A DNA stretch of 64,000 nucleotides. Origin: an uncultured Acidimicrobiales bacterium. Lineage in GTDB: Bacteria > Actinomycetota > Acidimicrobiia > Acidimicrobiales > Bin134. The notes beneath the pieces were generated by a model, which saw only the letters and a program-made list of their open reading frames with translations, ran no database searches and was not told the origin of the DNA. A program made the position numbers and the translations under genes. The stretch covers positions 3,205,954 through 3,269,953 of the forward strand of contig OX638350.1 of assembly GCA_951813325.1 (NCBI GenBank), written 5' to 3'. Positions 8,438-16,342 of this stretch are shown piece after piece; position 1 is the first letter of the stretch, and the number at the start of each line of letters is the position of its first letter.

Positions 8438-8650
8438 CTACGGCGCGGCACACGGCGGATCGTCGGCGCCGTCCCAGGCGCCGCCCGCGGCATCGCAGAT
8501 GATCTCACTCTGGATGTCGTCGTAGTAGCCGCCGTCGGTGTCGATCTTCTCGGCCGTGTCGGCCAGCACCGACCACACGATCAAAACCACCACTCCGGTG
8601 ACCACCAGCCCCACCACCAGCCAGATAAGGCGAACAATGGACTCAGTCAC
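8438..8650 (-). CDS. small membrane protein, possible pilin
   Basis: 70 aa. GTG at 8650 has GGAAGGGGG about 8 nt upstream and overlaps the end of the preceding small frame. One strong hydrophobic helix (LIWLVVGLVVTGVVVLIVW) near the N-terminus is followed by an acidic tail with two Cys (IICDAAGG, PPCAAP). Size and layout (short N-tail, one helix, small outside domain) fit a pilin-like subunit, and no classical Flp pilin is otherwise seen in the locus, but the Flp GATAIEY motif is absent. Pilin role is a guess. Confidence 0.6.
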   Translation of the reverse strand: MTESIVRLIWLVVGLVVTGVVVLIVWSVLADTAEKIDTDGGYYDDIQSEIICDAAGGAWDGADDPPCAAP

Positions 8651-8768
8651 GGCCGGCCCCCTTCCCGAACGCGGCGGCCGGCGCACCGGCGGCGGCCCCC
8701 AACGGGCCGGACACGCCCACAAGGCGCCCGCGGCCACTCCAAACCTCTATGACATTCGCTCGTCTCAT
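8643..8768 (-). CDS. 41-aa small protein at head of the Tad operon
   Basis: ATG at 8768 lies 6 nt after a perfect AGGAGG. The frame codes 41 residues (starts MRRANVIEVWSGRGRLVG, Ala/Gly-rich end) and stops at 8643, overlapping the next start by 8 nt. It is the first frame after the terminator hairpin at 8807-8849, so it is probably the first cistron of the pilus operon. It may be a leader peptide whose translation couples to 8438-8650, or a small protein. No family recognised. Confidence 0.55.
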   Translation of the reverse strand: MRRANVIEVWSGRGRLVGVSGPLGAAAGAPAAAFGKGAGRD

Positions 8769-8806
8769 ATGGAACCTCCTGATAAATAATTGAATACAAG
8801 ATAGCC

Positions 8807-8849
8807 AACCCGGCGGGCCAGCCGCGAAACGCGGTCGGCCCGCCGGGTT
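8807..8849 (-). terminator. strong hairpin between secreted-protein gene and Tad operon
   Basis: A 13-bp perfect inverted repeat (AACCCGGCGGGCC at 8807-8819, GGCCCGCCGGGTT at 8837-8849) encloses a second stem CCGCG-AAA-CGCGG. On the minus strand it directly follows the stop of the 8855-11539 gene and is followed by AT-rich sequence, so it is a likely intrinsic terminator separating the two minus-strand operons. Confidence 0.8.
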
Positions 8850-8854
8850 CTGGC

Positions 8855-11539
8855 CTAGGGATCGTCGGGTTGGTTGAGCTCGATGAGTCCGGCGGGGCCG
8901 GTGAGTTTCAAGAAGCGGGATATGCCCCGGCCGATCTGGACCCAGCAGGCCGCGTCGGGCTGGTCGCAGCTCTCGTCTCTTTCGGGGACCAGCTCCCATT
9001 CGATCCACCATTCCCAGTACCCCTCGCGGGGCACGACCCACGCGCAGCCCGGCGGCGGGTCGGTGCGGTTGGCCCGCTCGGGGGTGCCTCGGAAGGTGGC
9101 CTCGGGCACGTCTGAGGCCCGGCACCGCGCCGATATGTCGCAGTCGTCGCGGCTGTCGCGCGCCGGGCCCCGGGAGGTCTCGCACCGAGCCGGGAGACCG
9201 TACCCGGCGGGCACGCCGTCGCCGCCGTAGGCGCCCCGGTCGTGCCACACCGCCCAGTACTGCTGTTGTTGGGCCGACGTGTCGTCCCAGATGTCCACCG
9301 CTTGGGCCCAGTAGTCCCACTGGCCGCCCGACTCGGTATCAGCGAGGGCCAAATCGGCGGCGTCGGTGAACAACAGCTCGCGCAGGGCGACGTTGATCTC
9401 GTCCAGCCGCCAAGAGCAGCCCGACTCCGGGTCGCGCGCCGATTGCCAGCTCACCCCGGGCGCGCCGTTGTCGCGGCCGTGCTCGGTGAGCCACACGACG
9501 CTGTCGGGCACCCCGTCGATCACCGACAGCAGCGATGCCGGCAACAGGGTCTGGTCGCCGCCGGGCACCGCCGACTGGGCTATTTGGGCCTGGGTGCCGT
9601 CATAGGCGCCCAGCCATCCCTCCCACCGCAGATCCCCGTATCTGGCCCGCGCCTCGGCGGCCACCGCGGCGGGCACCGCCGCGGGGCACGGCGGCGGCGA
9701 GCACGTGTCCTGGGCCAGCGCCGAGTACGCGCTGGTGCCCCCCGAGCTCGTCGCCCGCACCCGCACCTCAACCGTCACCGGCGCCAGAACCTCCAAGTCC
9801 TCGTCGTCGGGATCAGCCACCACCACAGCCGCCACCACACCGGTGTGCTGCGCCGCCGCCCCGACATAGCCCAAATCGCCCACCAACTCGAACACCACCC
9901 CCGCGCCAGACTGGGCGTCCCAGCTCACGAACACCGTGTAATACCCGTCCCCATAATCGCCGGCCGGCTCCTGCCACCCAAAACACGTCACCACCAACCC
10001 CGTCGGCACCCCCGGCGGCGTCGACGGCGGATCAGGCGGGCATGTCTTGGTCTGCTCGACGTAGTGGGCGGCTATCCAGTTGACCGTCTGGCCGGCGTTC
10101 GACGAATCGCACGTCGGCTCTGTCGTGGTATGGCTGTTGGAGGCGCAGTGCGAATCGAGCGAGTTGTGGTTGTGCTGCGAGCACCCCGACGCGACGCAGC
10201 CCGGAACTTGAGTCGCCACATCGTTCCCGCTCGCATCGTGGTATGTGTACGACGTGTATACGTTGTCATTCTGCCCGGCCACACACAGTGGAACCGCTGA
10301 GTGGGTGTGCCCTGGGCAGATTTCCGACTGAGGCGATCCGTCGGAGGCGGTCCATGTGATCGCCACATCGGCGGCGGTGTGCGACGGGCAAGGCGGCTTG
10401 CTTGTCGCGTGGTCCAGATCGTCGCAGTGGTCGCCGAAGCTGTGATGGGCGTGCTGAGTGCATCCGACAGTCTGCGCCGGGCAGGTCTTCGACTGAGGCG
10501 ATCCGTTGGAAGCGGTCCATGTGACCGTCACATCTTCCGTGTTGTCGGTGGGGCACGCCGGCTCGGGAGTCGCGTGGTTCACGCTCGCGCAGTGGTTGCC
10601 GAAGCTGTGATGGCTATGAGAAGCAGGACCGTACAGGGTTCCCTCAGCGTCGTTCCCGCTCGCATCGTGATATGTGTACGTCGTCGTCGCCCCGCACGCG
10701 GTGGGCGTGGAAGGCACCGTGTGGCTATGGGCGCACGGGCCTATCGTGCTCGACCCCGTGCTCCCATCGCTGTTGTGGAACTCCCACACCGTTTCCGCAT
10801 GGTTCACGCACGCCGGGGCAGCGGGATGCGGGTGCGGATGGTGGCTGTGGGTGTGGACCGCCTCCGACATCGCGCAGGTCTCGGGATAGCCGTCGCCGTC
10901 GCCGTCGAAAGGGGCAGTTATGTGGGTGTGCGTAACATGGGCGTCATCGCCGTAATGGGTGACGTGATGTGCCGAGCAGTCCGGCGGGGGAGGCAATTGG
11001 CAGGTGTCGTGCCCCGTGAGGATCTCCGGCGGCGTGCAGCTATGGTCGGGGTGGCAGCCGTAGCCCTCCCAGTGGTAGCCGTCAATGCACGAGTACTCGC
11101 TGGTGTGCCAGGGGCCGAACCCGGTGTGGGAAGCCAGTGTGAAACCGGCCGGGGAGTAGTTGCATCCCGAGCCGTGCCCGTGCCACGAGTGAGGAATGGT
11201 GCAGTCGGTAGTATCGGTGTCAATCACCGTGGTAATGGTCACCTGCTCCAGGCACACGCCGAAAGCGCACAGGCACCCCGGCTCGCCCTGAGTGCATTCC
11301 TCCCATTCGGTGGTGGTGGCCGTCTTCTCGAAATAGTTTGTATGGTGTTGAGCTACGGTGGCTGTTTCGCAGTGTTGCAAGCCGACGGAGATTATCGAGC
11401 ATGTCTCGCCGCCGGTATTCGCCGCCGCTTCCGGCGCCCCGCGGGTGTCGTATACCAGCGCGGCCGACAGCAGGGCGACCAGGCAGCACAGCGCCGTGAG
11501 GGCCGCTGGTCTGCGCGTCGCGCCGTTCGGCCCGTCCAT
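8855..11539 (-). CDS. large secreted Cys/His-rich protein with fibronectin-III-like domain
   Basis: 894 aa. ATG at 11539 overlaps the upstream stop (TGATG) and precedes a signal peptide (ALTALCCLVALLSAALV). The N-terminal half is extremely rich in Cys, His and Thr, with paired CxxC-like spacing, a calcium-loop-like FDGDGDGYPETC followed by HTHSHHPHPHP, and three or more diverged modules of the type HHSFGDHCDDLDHAT...TWTASDGSPQS.(x)CP. A fibronectin type III-like domain follows (PPGVPTGLVVTCFGW to TVEVRVRATSSGGTSAYS). The last ~250 residues are Trp-rich (QWDYWAQAVDIWDD, YWEWWIEWELVPE). Probably disulfide-bonded and surface-exposed. Metal binding by the His clusters is possible. No known family recognised. 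Confidence 0.8.
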   Translation of the reverse strand: MDGPNGATRRPAALTALCCLVALLSAALVYDTRGAPEAAANTGGETCSIISVGLQHCETATVAQHHTNYFEKTATTTEWEECTQGEPGCLCAFGVCLEQVTITTVIDTDTTDCTIPHSWHGHGSGCNYSPAGFTLASHTGFGPWHTSEYSCIDGYHWEGYGCHPDHSCTPPEILTGHDTCQLPPPPDCSAHHVTHYGDDAHVTHTHITAPFDGDGDGYPETCAMSEAVHTHSHHPHPHPAAPACVNHAETVWEFHNSDGSTGSSTIGPCAHSHTVPSTPTACGATTTYTYHDASGNDAEGTLYGPASHSHHSFGNHCASVNHATPEPACPTDNTEDVTVTWTASNGSPQSKTCPAQTVGCTQHAHHSFGDHCDDLDHATSKPPCPSHTAADVAITWTASDGSPQSEICPGHTHSAVPLCVAGQNDNVYTSYTYHDASGNDVATQVPGCVASGCSQHNHNSLDSHCASNSHTTTEPTCDSSNAGQTVNWIAAHYVEQTKTCPPDPPSTPPGVPTGLVVTCFGWQEPAGDYGDGYYTVFVSWDAQSGAGVVFELVGDLGYVGAAAQHTGVVAAVVVADPDDEDLEVLAPVTVEVRVRATSSGGTSAYSALAQDTCSPPPCPAAVPAAVAAEARARYGDLRWEGWLGAYDGTQAQIAQSAVPGGDQTLLPASLLSVIDGVPDSVVWLTEHGRDNGAPGVSWQSARDPESGCSWRLDEINVALRELLFTDAADLALADTESGGQWDYWAQAVDIWDDTSAQQQQYWAVWHDRGAYGGDGVPAGYGLPARCETSRGPARDSRDDCDISARCRASDVPEATFRGTPERANRTDPPPGCAWVVPREGYWEWWIEWELVPERDESCDQPDAACWVQIGRGISRFLKLTGPAGLIELNQPDDP

Positions 11540-12969
11540 CACAGCTCGCGGACGGGGTTTTCGAGGCCCTGGGCCTCGAACCAGTAGTTGATGAGGTTCA
11601 TGTGGGCGATTAACAACCGCACCGGGTCGCCGGTTTGCTGCGCCTGGCGAAGTTGATCTAGAAAGAACTGCTCCAATTTGCCGCCGACCTGTCTCGCCTT
11701 CTCCTCGACGGCGCACTCGCCGCAGTCCCAGGCGATGGTCGGGCAATTCCACCAGGGCGCACGAGCGCCGGAATTCAGTATTCCCCCGCTCTCGGCCAGC
11801 TCCGCCGTAGCCGAGAAGCCGCATGACCAGGTGACCCCGAGGTGCTTGACGACCGGGGCCAGATGCTCGACGTACATCAGGCATCTTTCAACAATCCAGG
11901 CGGGGTCAACTCCCGGGCGGTTGTCCACCGCGAAGACGTGGCTGTTGTAGGTGCATGTGTTGACAGCGGCCAGGACCACCGGGTCGGCAGCGGGGATGTA
12001 GTCGACGGGCTGAGTTCCCGCCAGTATCGTCGAGCCCTGAGGCGACAGCCGCGACACGACCGGCGCGCCCGTCGCCTCATCTGTCGTCCATATGGTTTGG
12101 TTCCCGGGCGCGATTGGCTCTGGGGTGGATGGCGGGTGCTCGTGGTCATGTGCCGGCTCCGGAGTCGGCCTTTGGGCAGTGCCCGGTCTGGTTATGCAGG
12201 ACGGGTCCACTTCGCCGCTGTCGAGGTCCAAGAGTTCGAAGGGTTCGTCCGTCTCGCCGCGCAGGCGCCGCAGGACTTCGGCGCCGCAGTCGGGGGCCAG
12301 CGCCACCGCAGCGCATTCGTCCCGCTGTCCGTCGCCGTCGTCGTCCATCGCCCGGTACCACGTCACCGCACCGCCCGTCTCGGTGAATACGGGGCTGCCG
12401 GCCCCGCATACCGCCGCATGCAAATCCATAGCCGCCGGCGCGACGCCCTGCTCTTCTGGCGGCGCGCCGATCACCAGCCCATCTTCCGGCCCGCACACTG
12501 CGCTGTCGCCTGTCCCATACTGGATTTGCCCGTCGGGGCAATCGAGCAGCGCGGCGGTTTCTTCGTCTCTGTCCTGGCAGGCGTCGATCTCCCCGTCGCC
12601 GTCGCCGTCCACGCCGATCTGGTCCGGCTGGCAAAGGGGCGGCGGAGGCTCGGAAGCGGCCAAGGGGTCGGGAGACGGAGTAGGGCGGGGATCAGGAGTG
12701 GCGGGTTGCTGGGTCGGCTCGGGATCGGGCTGAGCGGTCACCACCGGCTCGGGATCGGGCTGAGCGGTCACCACCGGCTCGGATGTCGCCTCCGGGGTCG
12801 CCTCGGTCTGGGGCGTGTTCTCGGCCAGCGACGGCGTTGCAGCCTGGTCGGCAGCCTGGTCGCCTCCCCCTCCTCCGCACGCCGAGGCGGCCAGCGCGAG
12901 GACCGCCGCCACGGCGAGCAGCGTGCGTCGGGGGCCCGCTGGGCTGAACAGTGTCGAGAATCGTGTCAT
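11539..12969 (-). CDS. lipoprotein with calcium-loop repeats
   Basis: 476 aa. ATG at 12969 has GAGG 7 nt upstream; an alternative ATG lies at 12981. A lipobox (LALAASAC, then GGGGG) shows lipid anchoring. A Pro/Glu/Thr-rich spacer has a duplicated PVVTAQPDPE unit. Two thrombospondin-3-like motifs follow (DGDGDGEIDAC and DDDGDGQRDEC). A His-rich linker (AHDHEHPP) leads to a C-terminal Cys-rich domain ending LINYWFEAQGLENPVREL, which resembles the end of the secreted proteins at 1-1798. It overlaps the next gene (TGATG). Likely an envelope-anchored partner of that large secreted protein. Confidence 0.8.
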   Translation of the reverse strand: MTRFSTLFSPAGPRRTLLAVAAVLALAASACGGGGGDQAADQAATPSLAENTPQTEATPEATSEPVVTAQPDPEPVVTAQPDPEPTQQPATPDPRPTPSPDPLAASEPPPPLCQPDQIGVDGDGDGEIDACQDRDEETAALLDCPDGQIQYGTGDSAVCGPEDGLVIGAPPEEQGVAPAAMDLHAAVCGAGSPVFTETGGAVTWYRAMDDDGDGQRDECAAVALAPDCGAEVLRRLRGETDEPFELLDLDSGEVDPSCITRPGTAQRPTPEPAHDHEHPPSTPEPIAPGNQTIWTTDEATGAPVVSRLSPQGSTILAGTQPVDYIPAADPVVLAAVNTCTYNSHVFAVDNRPGVDPAWIVERCLMYVEHLAPVVKHLGVTWSCGFSATAELAESGGILNSGARAPWWNCPTIAWDCGECAVEEKARQVGGKLEQFFLDQLRQAQQTGDPVRLLIAHMNLINYWFEAQGLENPVREL

Positions 12970-12988
12970 TGGGTGCCTCATAGGCCGA

Positions 12989-13837
12989 TCAAACTTCCAG
13001 GAGAGCCACACCGCGAGATATTGCGCTAAGGCCAGTGGCCTTGGCTGCGGCGATCTCTGGATGTTCGTTCGCCCTGTTGCATGACTGACAGGCGTCGTCG
13101 GCCGCCCCGAACGCCGAGGGCGCTGGTTGCTGACGCTGGGAGCCGTCGTCTGCTGGGATGGTCGCCTCCCCAGGGGTGGGCGGGGGGTGATCGTGGCCGT
13201 CGGAGCAGGTGTCAGCGGCCCCGTCCCCGTCAGTGTCGACCGGCTCGGTGACGTGGACCTCGCCATGGACCTCGATCGGCTCGCACACCAGCAGCTCGGG
13301 GGTGGGGGAGGAAACCGGGGTCGGTTCCAGGACGACCGGCTCGGGGGAGGGAACCGGGGTCGGTTCCGGGGCGGCGGTCGGCTCCCCCGGCGGGTAGCAC
13401 GCGGGCGGAGTGCCGCTCCACGTCCCGCCGGAGGTCTCGCAGGCGGCCTGGTCCGCGATGTCTCCGAAGTCGTCGTTGACGGCCGGCTGCTCCGAGACAG
13501 CGGGATGGGGGTGGTCGTGCGGAGAGACGCAGGTGTCGGCGATGTTGTCGCCGTCGGTGTCGGCTGGTTCGAGGCGGTGGGGCTCGCCGTGGACCGGGGC
13601 GGTTCCGCACTCTACCGGAACCGGGGGCGGCGGCGGGGCATCGGTGGGGGCGGCTGTGGCGACGGGGGGCAGCAGGGGCGGGATCGGCCGCGGTGTGGTG
13701 TCAGCAGCCGTCGGCGCGGGAAGGGGCGGGGCGCTTTGCTCGGCCGGGCCGCCGCACGACGCGAACGCCAGCGCGCCCACCACAAGCACTGCCGCGGCCC
13801 GCCGGGGGCGGGCGGGGGTGTTGCTCGTCGTCAGCAC
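12989..13837 (-). CDS. lipoprotein with paired DGD-Cys-His motifs
   Basis: 282 aa. GTG at 13837 is 7 nt after AAGGAGG. The lipobox is ALAFASC. After a Pro-rich spacer there are two copies of a module: C.....VHGEPH/VHGEVH, (E)PADTDGDNIADTC / PVDTDGDGAADTC, then HDHPHP / HDHPPP. The DxDGDxxxDxC loop resembles thrombospondin type 3 calcium-binding repeats, and the His tails could bind metal. It precedes the larger lipoprotein by 19 bp and overlaps the preceding frame by 7 nt, so this is one operon of exported proteins. Confidence 0.8.
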   Translation of the reverse strand: MLTTSNTPARPRRAAAVLVVGALAFASCGGPAEQSAPPLPAPTAADTTPRPIPPLLPPVATAAPTDAPPPPPVPVECGTAPVHGEPHRLEPADTDGDNIADTCVSPHDHPHPAVSEQPAVNDDFGDIADQAACETSGGTWSGTPPACYPPGEPTAAPEPTPVPSPEPVVLEPTPVSSPTPELLVCEPIEVHGEVHVTEPVDTDGDGAADTCSDGHDHPPPTPGEATIPADDGSQRQQPAPSAFGAADDACQSCNRANEHPEIAAAKATGLSAISRGVALLEV

Positions 13838-15810
13838 CTGACACCTCCTTGTTCTGGGTTGCGCGAACCGTCAGGTTTGGTGAAAGGGGAGCCCGCGGTA
13901 GTGGCCTCGCCGGCTGTTGGCTCCGCCCCCCGGCGAGCGCGATACGAATACCGCCTCCAAGACCTCTGTGCCAGCGGGATCCGCCGACAGGCCCTAGAAG
14001 TGCATCGCATCGACCTACATGGCACGATATCAACATCGCGCCTGCGGCGCAACTGCCCGCCGCGGCGAGGGGCCCGACCCGCCCCTGTGCCCGTCGGGCG
14101 CCGCCGGAGCGGCGGGGCGGCCGCGGTCGCCCGCGTGCTGCTCGCAGCGCTCCCGGCCCCGGCCCTGTCGCCGGCAGGGCCGCCCAGCACAGCGCCTATA
14201 TCAACGAAGGCATCGCCGGCGGCCGCCCGGCCCACCAGCTCGCGCAACGACACGCCGGCCCGCCGACCCGGCGCGCCAGACAAGACACCGTCCCCCGCGG
14301 CCGCGGCCGACACAACAAAACCGCCGAGTTGGGCGGAGCAGACGGCCTCCTCGGCCGCGATCGCCACAACAACGCCGCCGAGTTGGGCAGACCAGACGGC
14401 CCCCGCGGCCGCGCCGGCCTGGCCCGGCCCGCGGTCGGCGGCGCCCGCGTGGGCCGAACCGCCCGAATCGACTGGGAGCCCCGGCCGCCTCGATGCCTCC
14501 AAAGCGAGGGCGGCCGCTGCGGCCGCGGCCGCCTGCCCGCCTTCGCCGGCACAAACAGCGGTGGCCGCCGCCGGCCCAGCCCGCCCGCCACCGGATAATC
14601 CGGCCCATGTGGAACAGACCATCATCTCGGGGGTCGCTGCGCCGTGTTCGGTATCGCCGGGCGCCGTGAGCGCCCCCGACCGCCACCTCCCGGCCCGGCC
14701 GCCGGCTGCGGCCGGCTCCGGGGCCAGCCGAACCCGATCACAACCACCGCGCGATCCACATCGGCGGCCCCAACGAGACCGGCGTCGCTTGGGGGCCAGC
14801 GGAGCCCGGTCGAGACCATCGGGCGGCGGCGGAACCGGACGCAACCAGCGCTCCGGCGGCCTCGCACCGCCCACCCGGCCGGCCCCATCGTCAACTGCGG
14901 GCTGGCGAGTCTCTCGAACCCAGACCGGACCATCGGGCGGCGGCGGTACGGGACGCAACCAGCGCTCCGGCGGCCTCGCGCCGCCCACCCGGCCGGCCCC
15001 ATCGGCAACTGCCGGCTGGCGAGTCTTTTGAACCCAAACCGGACCATCGGGCGGCAGGGGTACGGGACGCAGACAGCGCTCCGGCGGCCTCGCGCCGCCC
15101 ACCCGGTCGGCGACTGCCGGTTCAGGGGCCTGTTGTTCTCGGTGGAGACCAAGCGGAGCGGTTGCCTCGTCGGTGTTGAGCCACGGCGCCGGATCGCCAA
15201 GACGCACAGCGGGCGGCTCGAGGTGCTGGGCCGGCGCCGCGGCCCGGTCTTCGGGGACCGCGCGGCAATCTGCCGCCGACACCCCGACCTCGCCGCGACC
15301 CATCGGGTACACGGCGCCCTTCAGCTTCCACCGCGGGGCGAATACCGCCTCGTCCAACCGCTCAGCCCCGGCGACCGCATTGTCGGCGGCCGCGTCGTCG
15401 ATGGCCGGGGTGTCGGCGGCCGGGGTGTGGGTGGCCGCGTTGTCGATACAGACCCTGGGGATTAGCCCCCCGGCGACGGCCCCGGCCGCCGCCAGCGGCA
15501 ACAGCACCAGCGCCGGAGCCCCCGCCACGACCAGGATCAGCCCCAAGGCGAGCGCGGCTGAAAACACGCCGATCTGGGGAAGCGGGAACGCCCCCAGGAT
15601 TCTCCATCCCAACAGCCGGCCGAGCTCTTGGCTTTGGGGCCGGCGCCAAGAGCTCGTGGAGCTCCCCGCGCCAACCGGTTCTGGCATCGGACTGCGGGCC
15701 GCCAACACAAAACCACCGTCGGGAGGGCCGGTGTCAAAAGAGCCGGTGTCAGAAAGACTACCGTCGGGAGAGACGCCGCCGGGAGCGGCTGGGGGCGGTG
15801 TTGCGAACAT
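13831..15810 (-). CDS. Pro/Arg/Ala-rich membrane protein with internal repeats (whole-length coding uncertain)
   Basis: ATG at 15810 opens a 659-codon frame ending 7 nt inside the next gene. The N-terminal third looks coding: a hydrophobic hairpin (IGVFSAALALGLILVVAGAPALVLLPL and the following Ala-rich helix) that recurs in the gene at 18026-18391. Residues encoded by about 14800-15110 carry three ~38-residue repeats (GGARPPERWLRPVPPPPDG). The last 250 codons are low-complexity Ala/Arg/Gly and may be a chance open frame in very GC-rich DNA. The start is preceded by the repeated CGACC-rich leader. Function unknown. Confidence 0.45.
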   Translation of the reverse strand: MFATPPPAAPGGVSPDGSLSDTGSFDTGPPDGGFVLAARSPMPEPVGAGSSTSSWRRPQSQELGRLLGWRILGAFPLPQIGVFSAALALGLILVVAGAPALVLLPLAAAGAVAGGLIPRVCIDNAATHTPAADTPAIDDAAADNAVAGAERLDEAVFAPRWKLKGAVYPMGRGEVGVSAADCRAVPEDRAAAPAQHLEPPAVRLGDPAPWLNTDEATAPLGLHREQQAPEPAVADRVGGARPPERCLRPVPLPPDGPVWVQKTRQPAVADGAGRVGGARPPERWLRPVPPPPDGPVWVRETRQPAVDDGAGRVGGARPPERWLRPVPPPPDGLDRAPLAPKRRRSRWGRRCGSRGGCDRVRLAPEPAAAGGRAGRWRSGALTAPGDTEHGAATPEMMVCSTWAGLSGGGRAGPAAATAVCAGEGGQAAAAAAAALALEASRRPGLPVDSGGSAHAGAADRGPGQAGAAAGAVWSAQLGGVVVAIAAEEAVCSAQLGGFVVSAAAAGDGVLSGAPGRRAGVSLRELVGRAAAGDAFVDIGAVLGGPAGDRAGAGSAASSTRATAAAPPLRRRPTGTGAGRAPRRGGQLRRRRDVDIVPCRSMRCTSRACRRIPLAQRSWRRYSYRARRGAEPTAGEATTAGSPFTKPDGSRNPEQGGVRC

Positions 15811-16010
15811 GGCCGAAAGGATCGCAGCGGCCAGGGTCGTACAGGGTCGAAACCCCCCTGGGCGTGGTCGCGCGGGGTCGTTTTGGGTCGAAAGCCAGGC
15901 CCGCCGGATCACACAAGCCGCCTAGCTGGGCGAACGCGCCCAGGCCGGAACCAGGAGAAAACGGGCGCCGAGCCCGGGCCGGGGAACGCAACCAACACGT
16001 CGAAGCCCCC
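15811..16010 (-). repeat. repeated ~200-bp leader, copy 1
   Basis: Read on the minus strand this segment ends just before the ATG at 15810 and contains iterated CGACC boxes (TTTCGACCC, ACGACCC, GGTTTCGACCCTG). A second copy is at 19166-19370 and a shorter one at 20116-20190, each directly upstream of a minus-strand start. Conservation covers the CGACC boxes and an upstream frame end of the type GFDxL..GPGSxP. It is a duplicated regulatory leader plus the tail of an upstream small gene (inference). Confidence 0.7.
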
Positions 16011-16290
16011 TGGGCGCTCCCGCCGGTCGCGGAGCGTCGCTTCGAGCAGGAGAACAACACCGCATCAACCCCGACCCCCGCCCCCGCCGGCGGGTCGGGC
16101 CGCCGGGCCCGCTCGGGGGTGTCTCGGAAGTGACCGCTTGTGCAATAGGGCGGACACTTCTGGTGCAGAGGTGCCCGGGCCGTGTTGGTCGCTTTGGACC
16201 GAGCCGGAAGGCCAAACGACAACCCGGTTAGCAAGCACCGCCTAACCCCGAGGTCATGGGACTGAAGGGGTGTGGAGTGGATTTGTGGGC
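16011..16290. other. intergenic region without a convincing gene
   Basis: GC-rich sequence between two divergently oriented genes. Only low-complexity open frames are present on both strands. The right part (from about 16250) becomes less GC-rich and leads into the promoter of the ATPase gene. A short inverted pair GGTTAG/CTAACC lies near 16222-16247. Confidence 0.5.
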
Positions 16291-16336
16291 TGTGACTAGA
16301 AGTTGTGAGTTGTGACTAGAAGTCGTGCGCTATGAT
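16291..16336 (+). promoter_or_regulatory. direct-repeat operator and -10 box of ATPase gene
   Basis: Two adjacent 20-bp direct repeats beginning TGTGACTAGAAGT (16291-16310 and 16311-16330) abut a consensus-like -10 box TATGAT (16331-16336), which ends 6 nt before the ATG at 16343. That spacing predicts a leaderless transcript. Repeats overlapping the -35 position are a likely binding site for a regulator. Confidence 0.65.
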
Positions 16337-16342
16337 GAGCGG

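Noticed and set aside
13831-15031. Plus-strand frames opposite the Pro-rich membrane protein as alternative genes
   Set aside because: No start context or domain; low-complexity Arg/Pro/Gly throughout.
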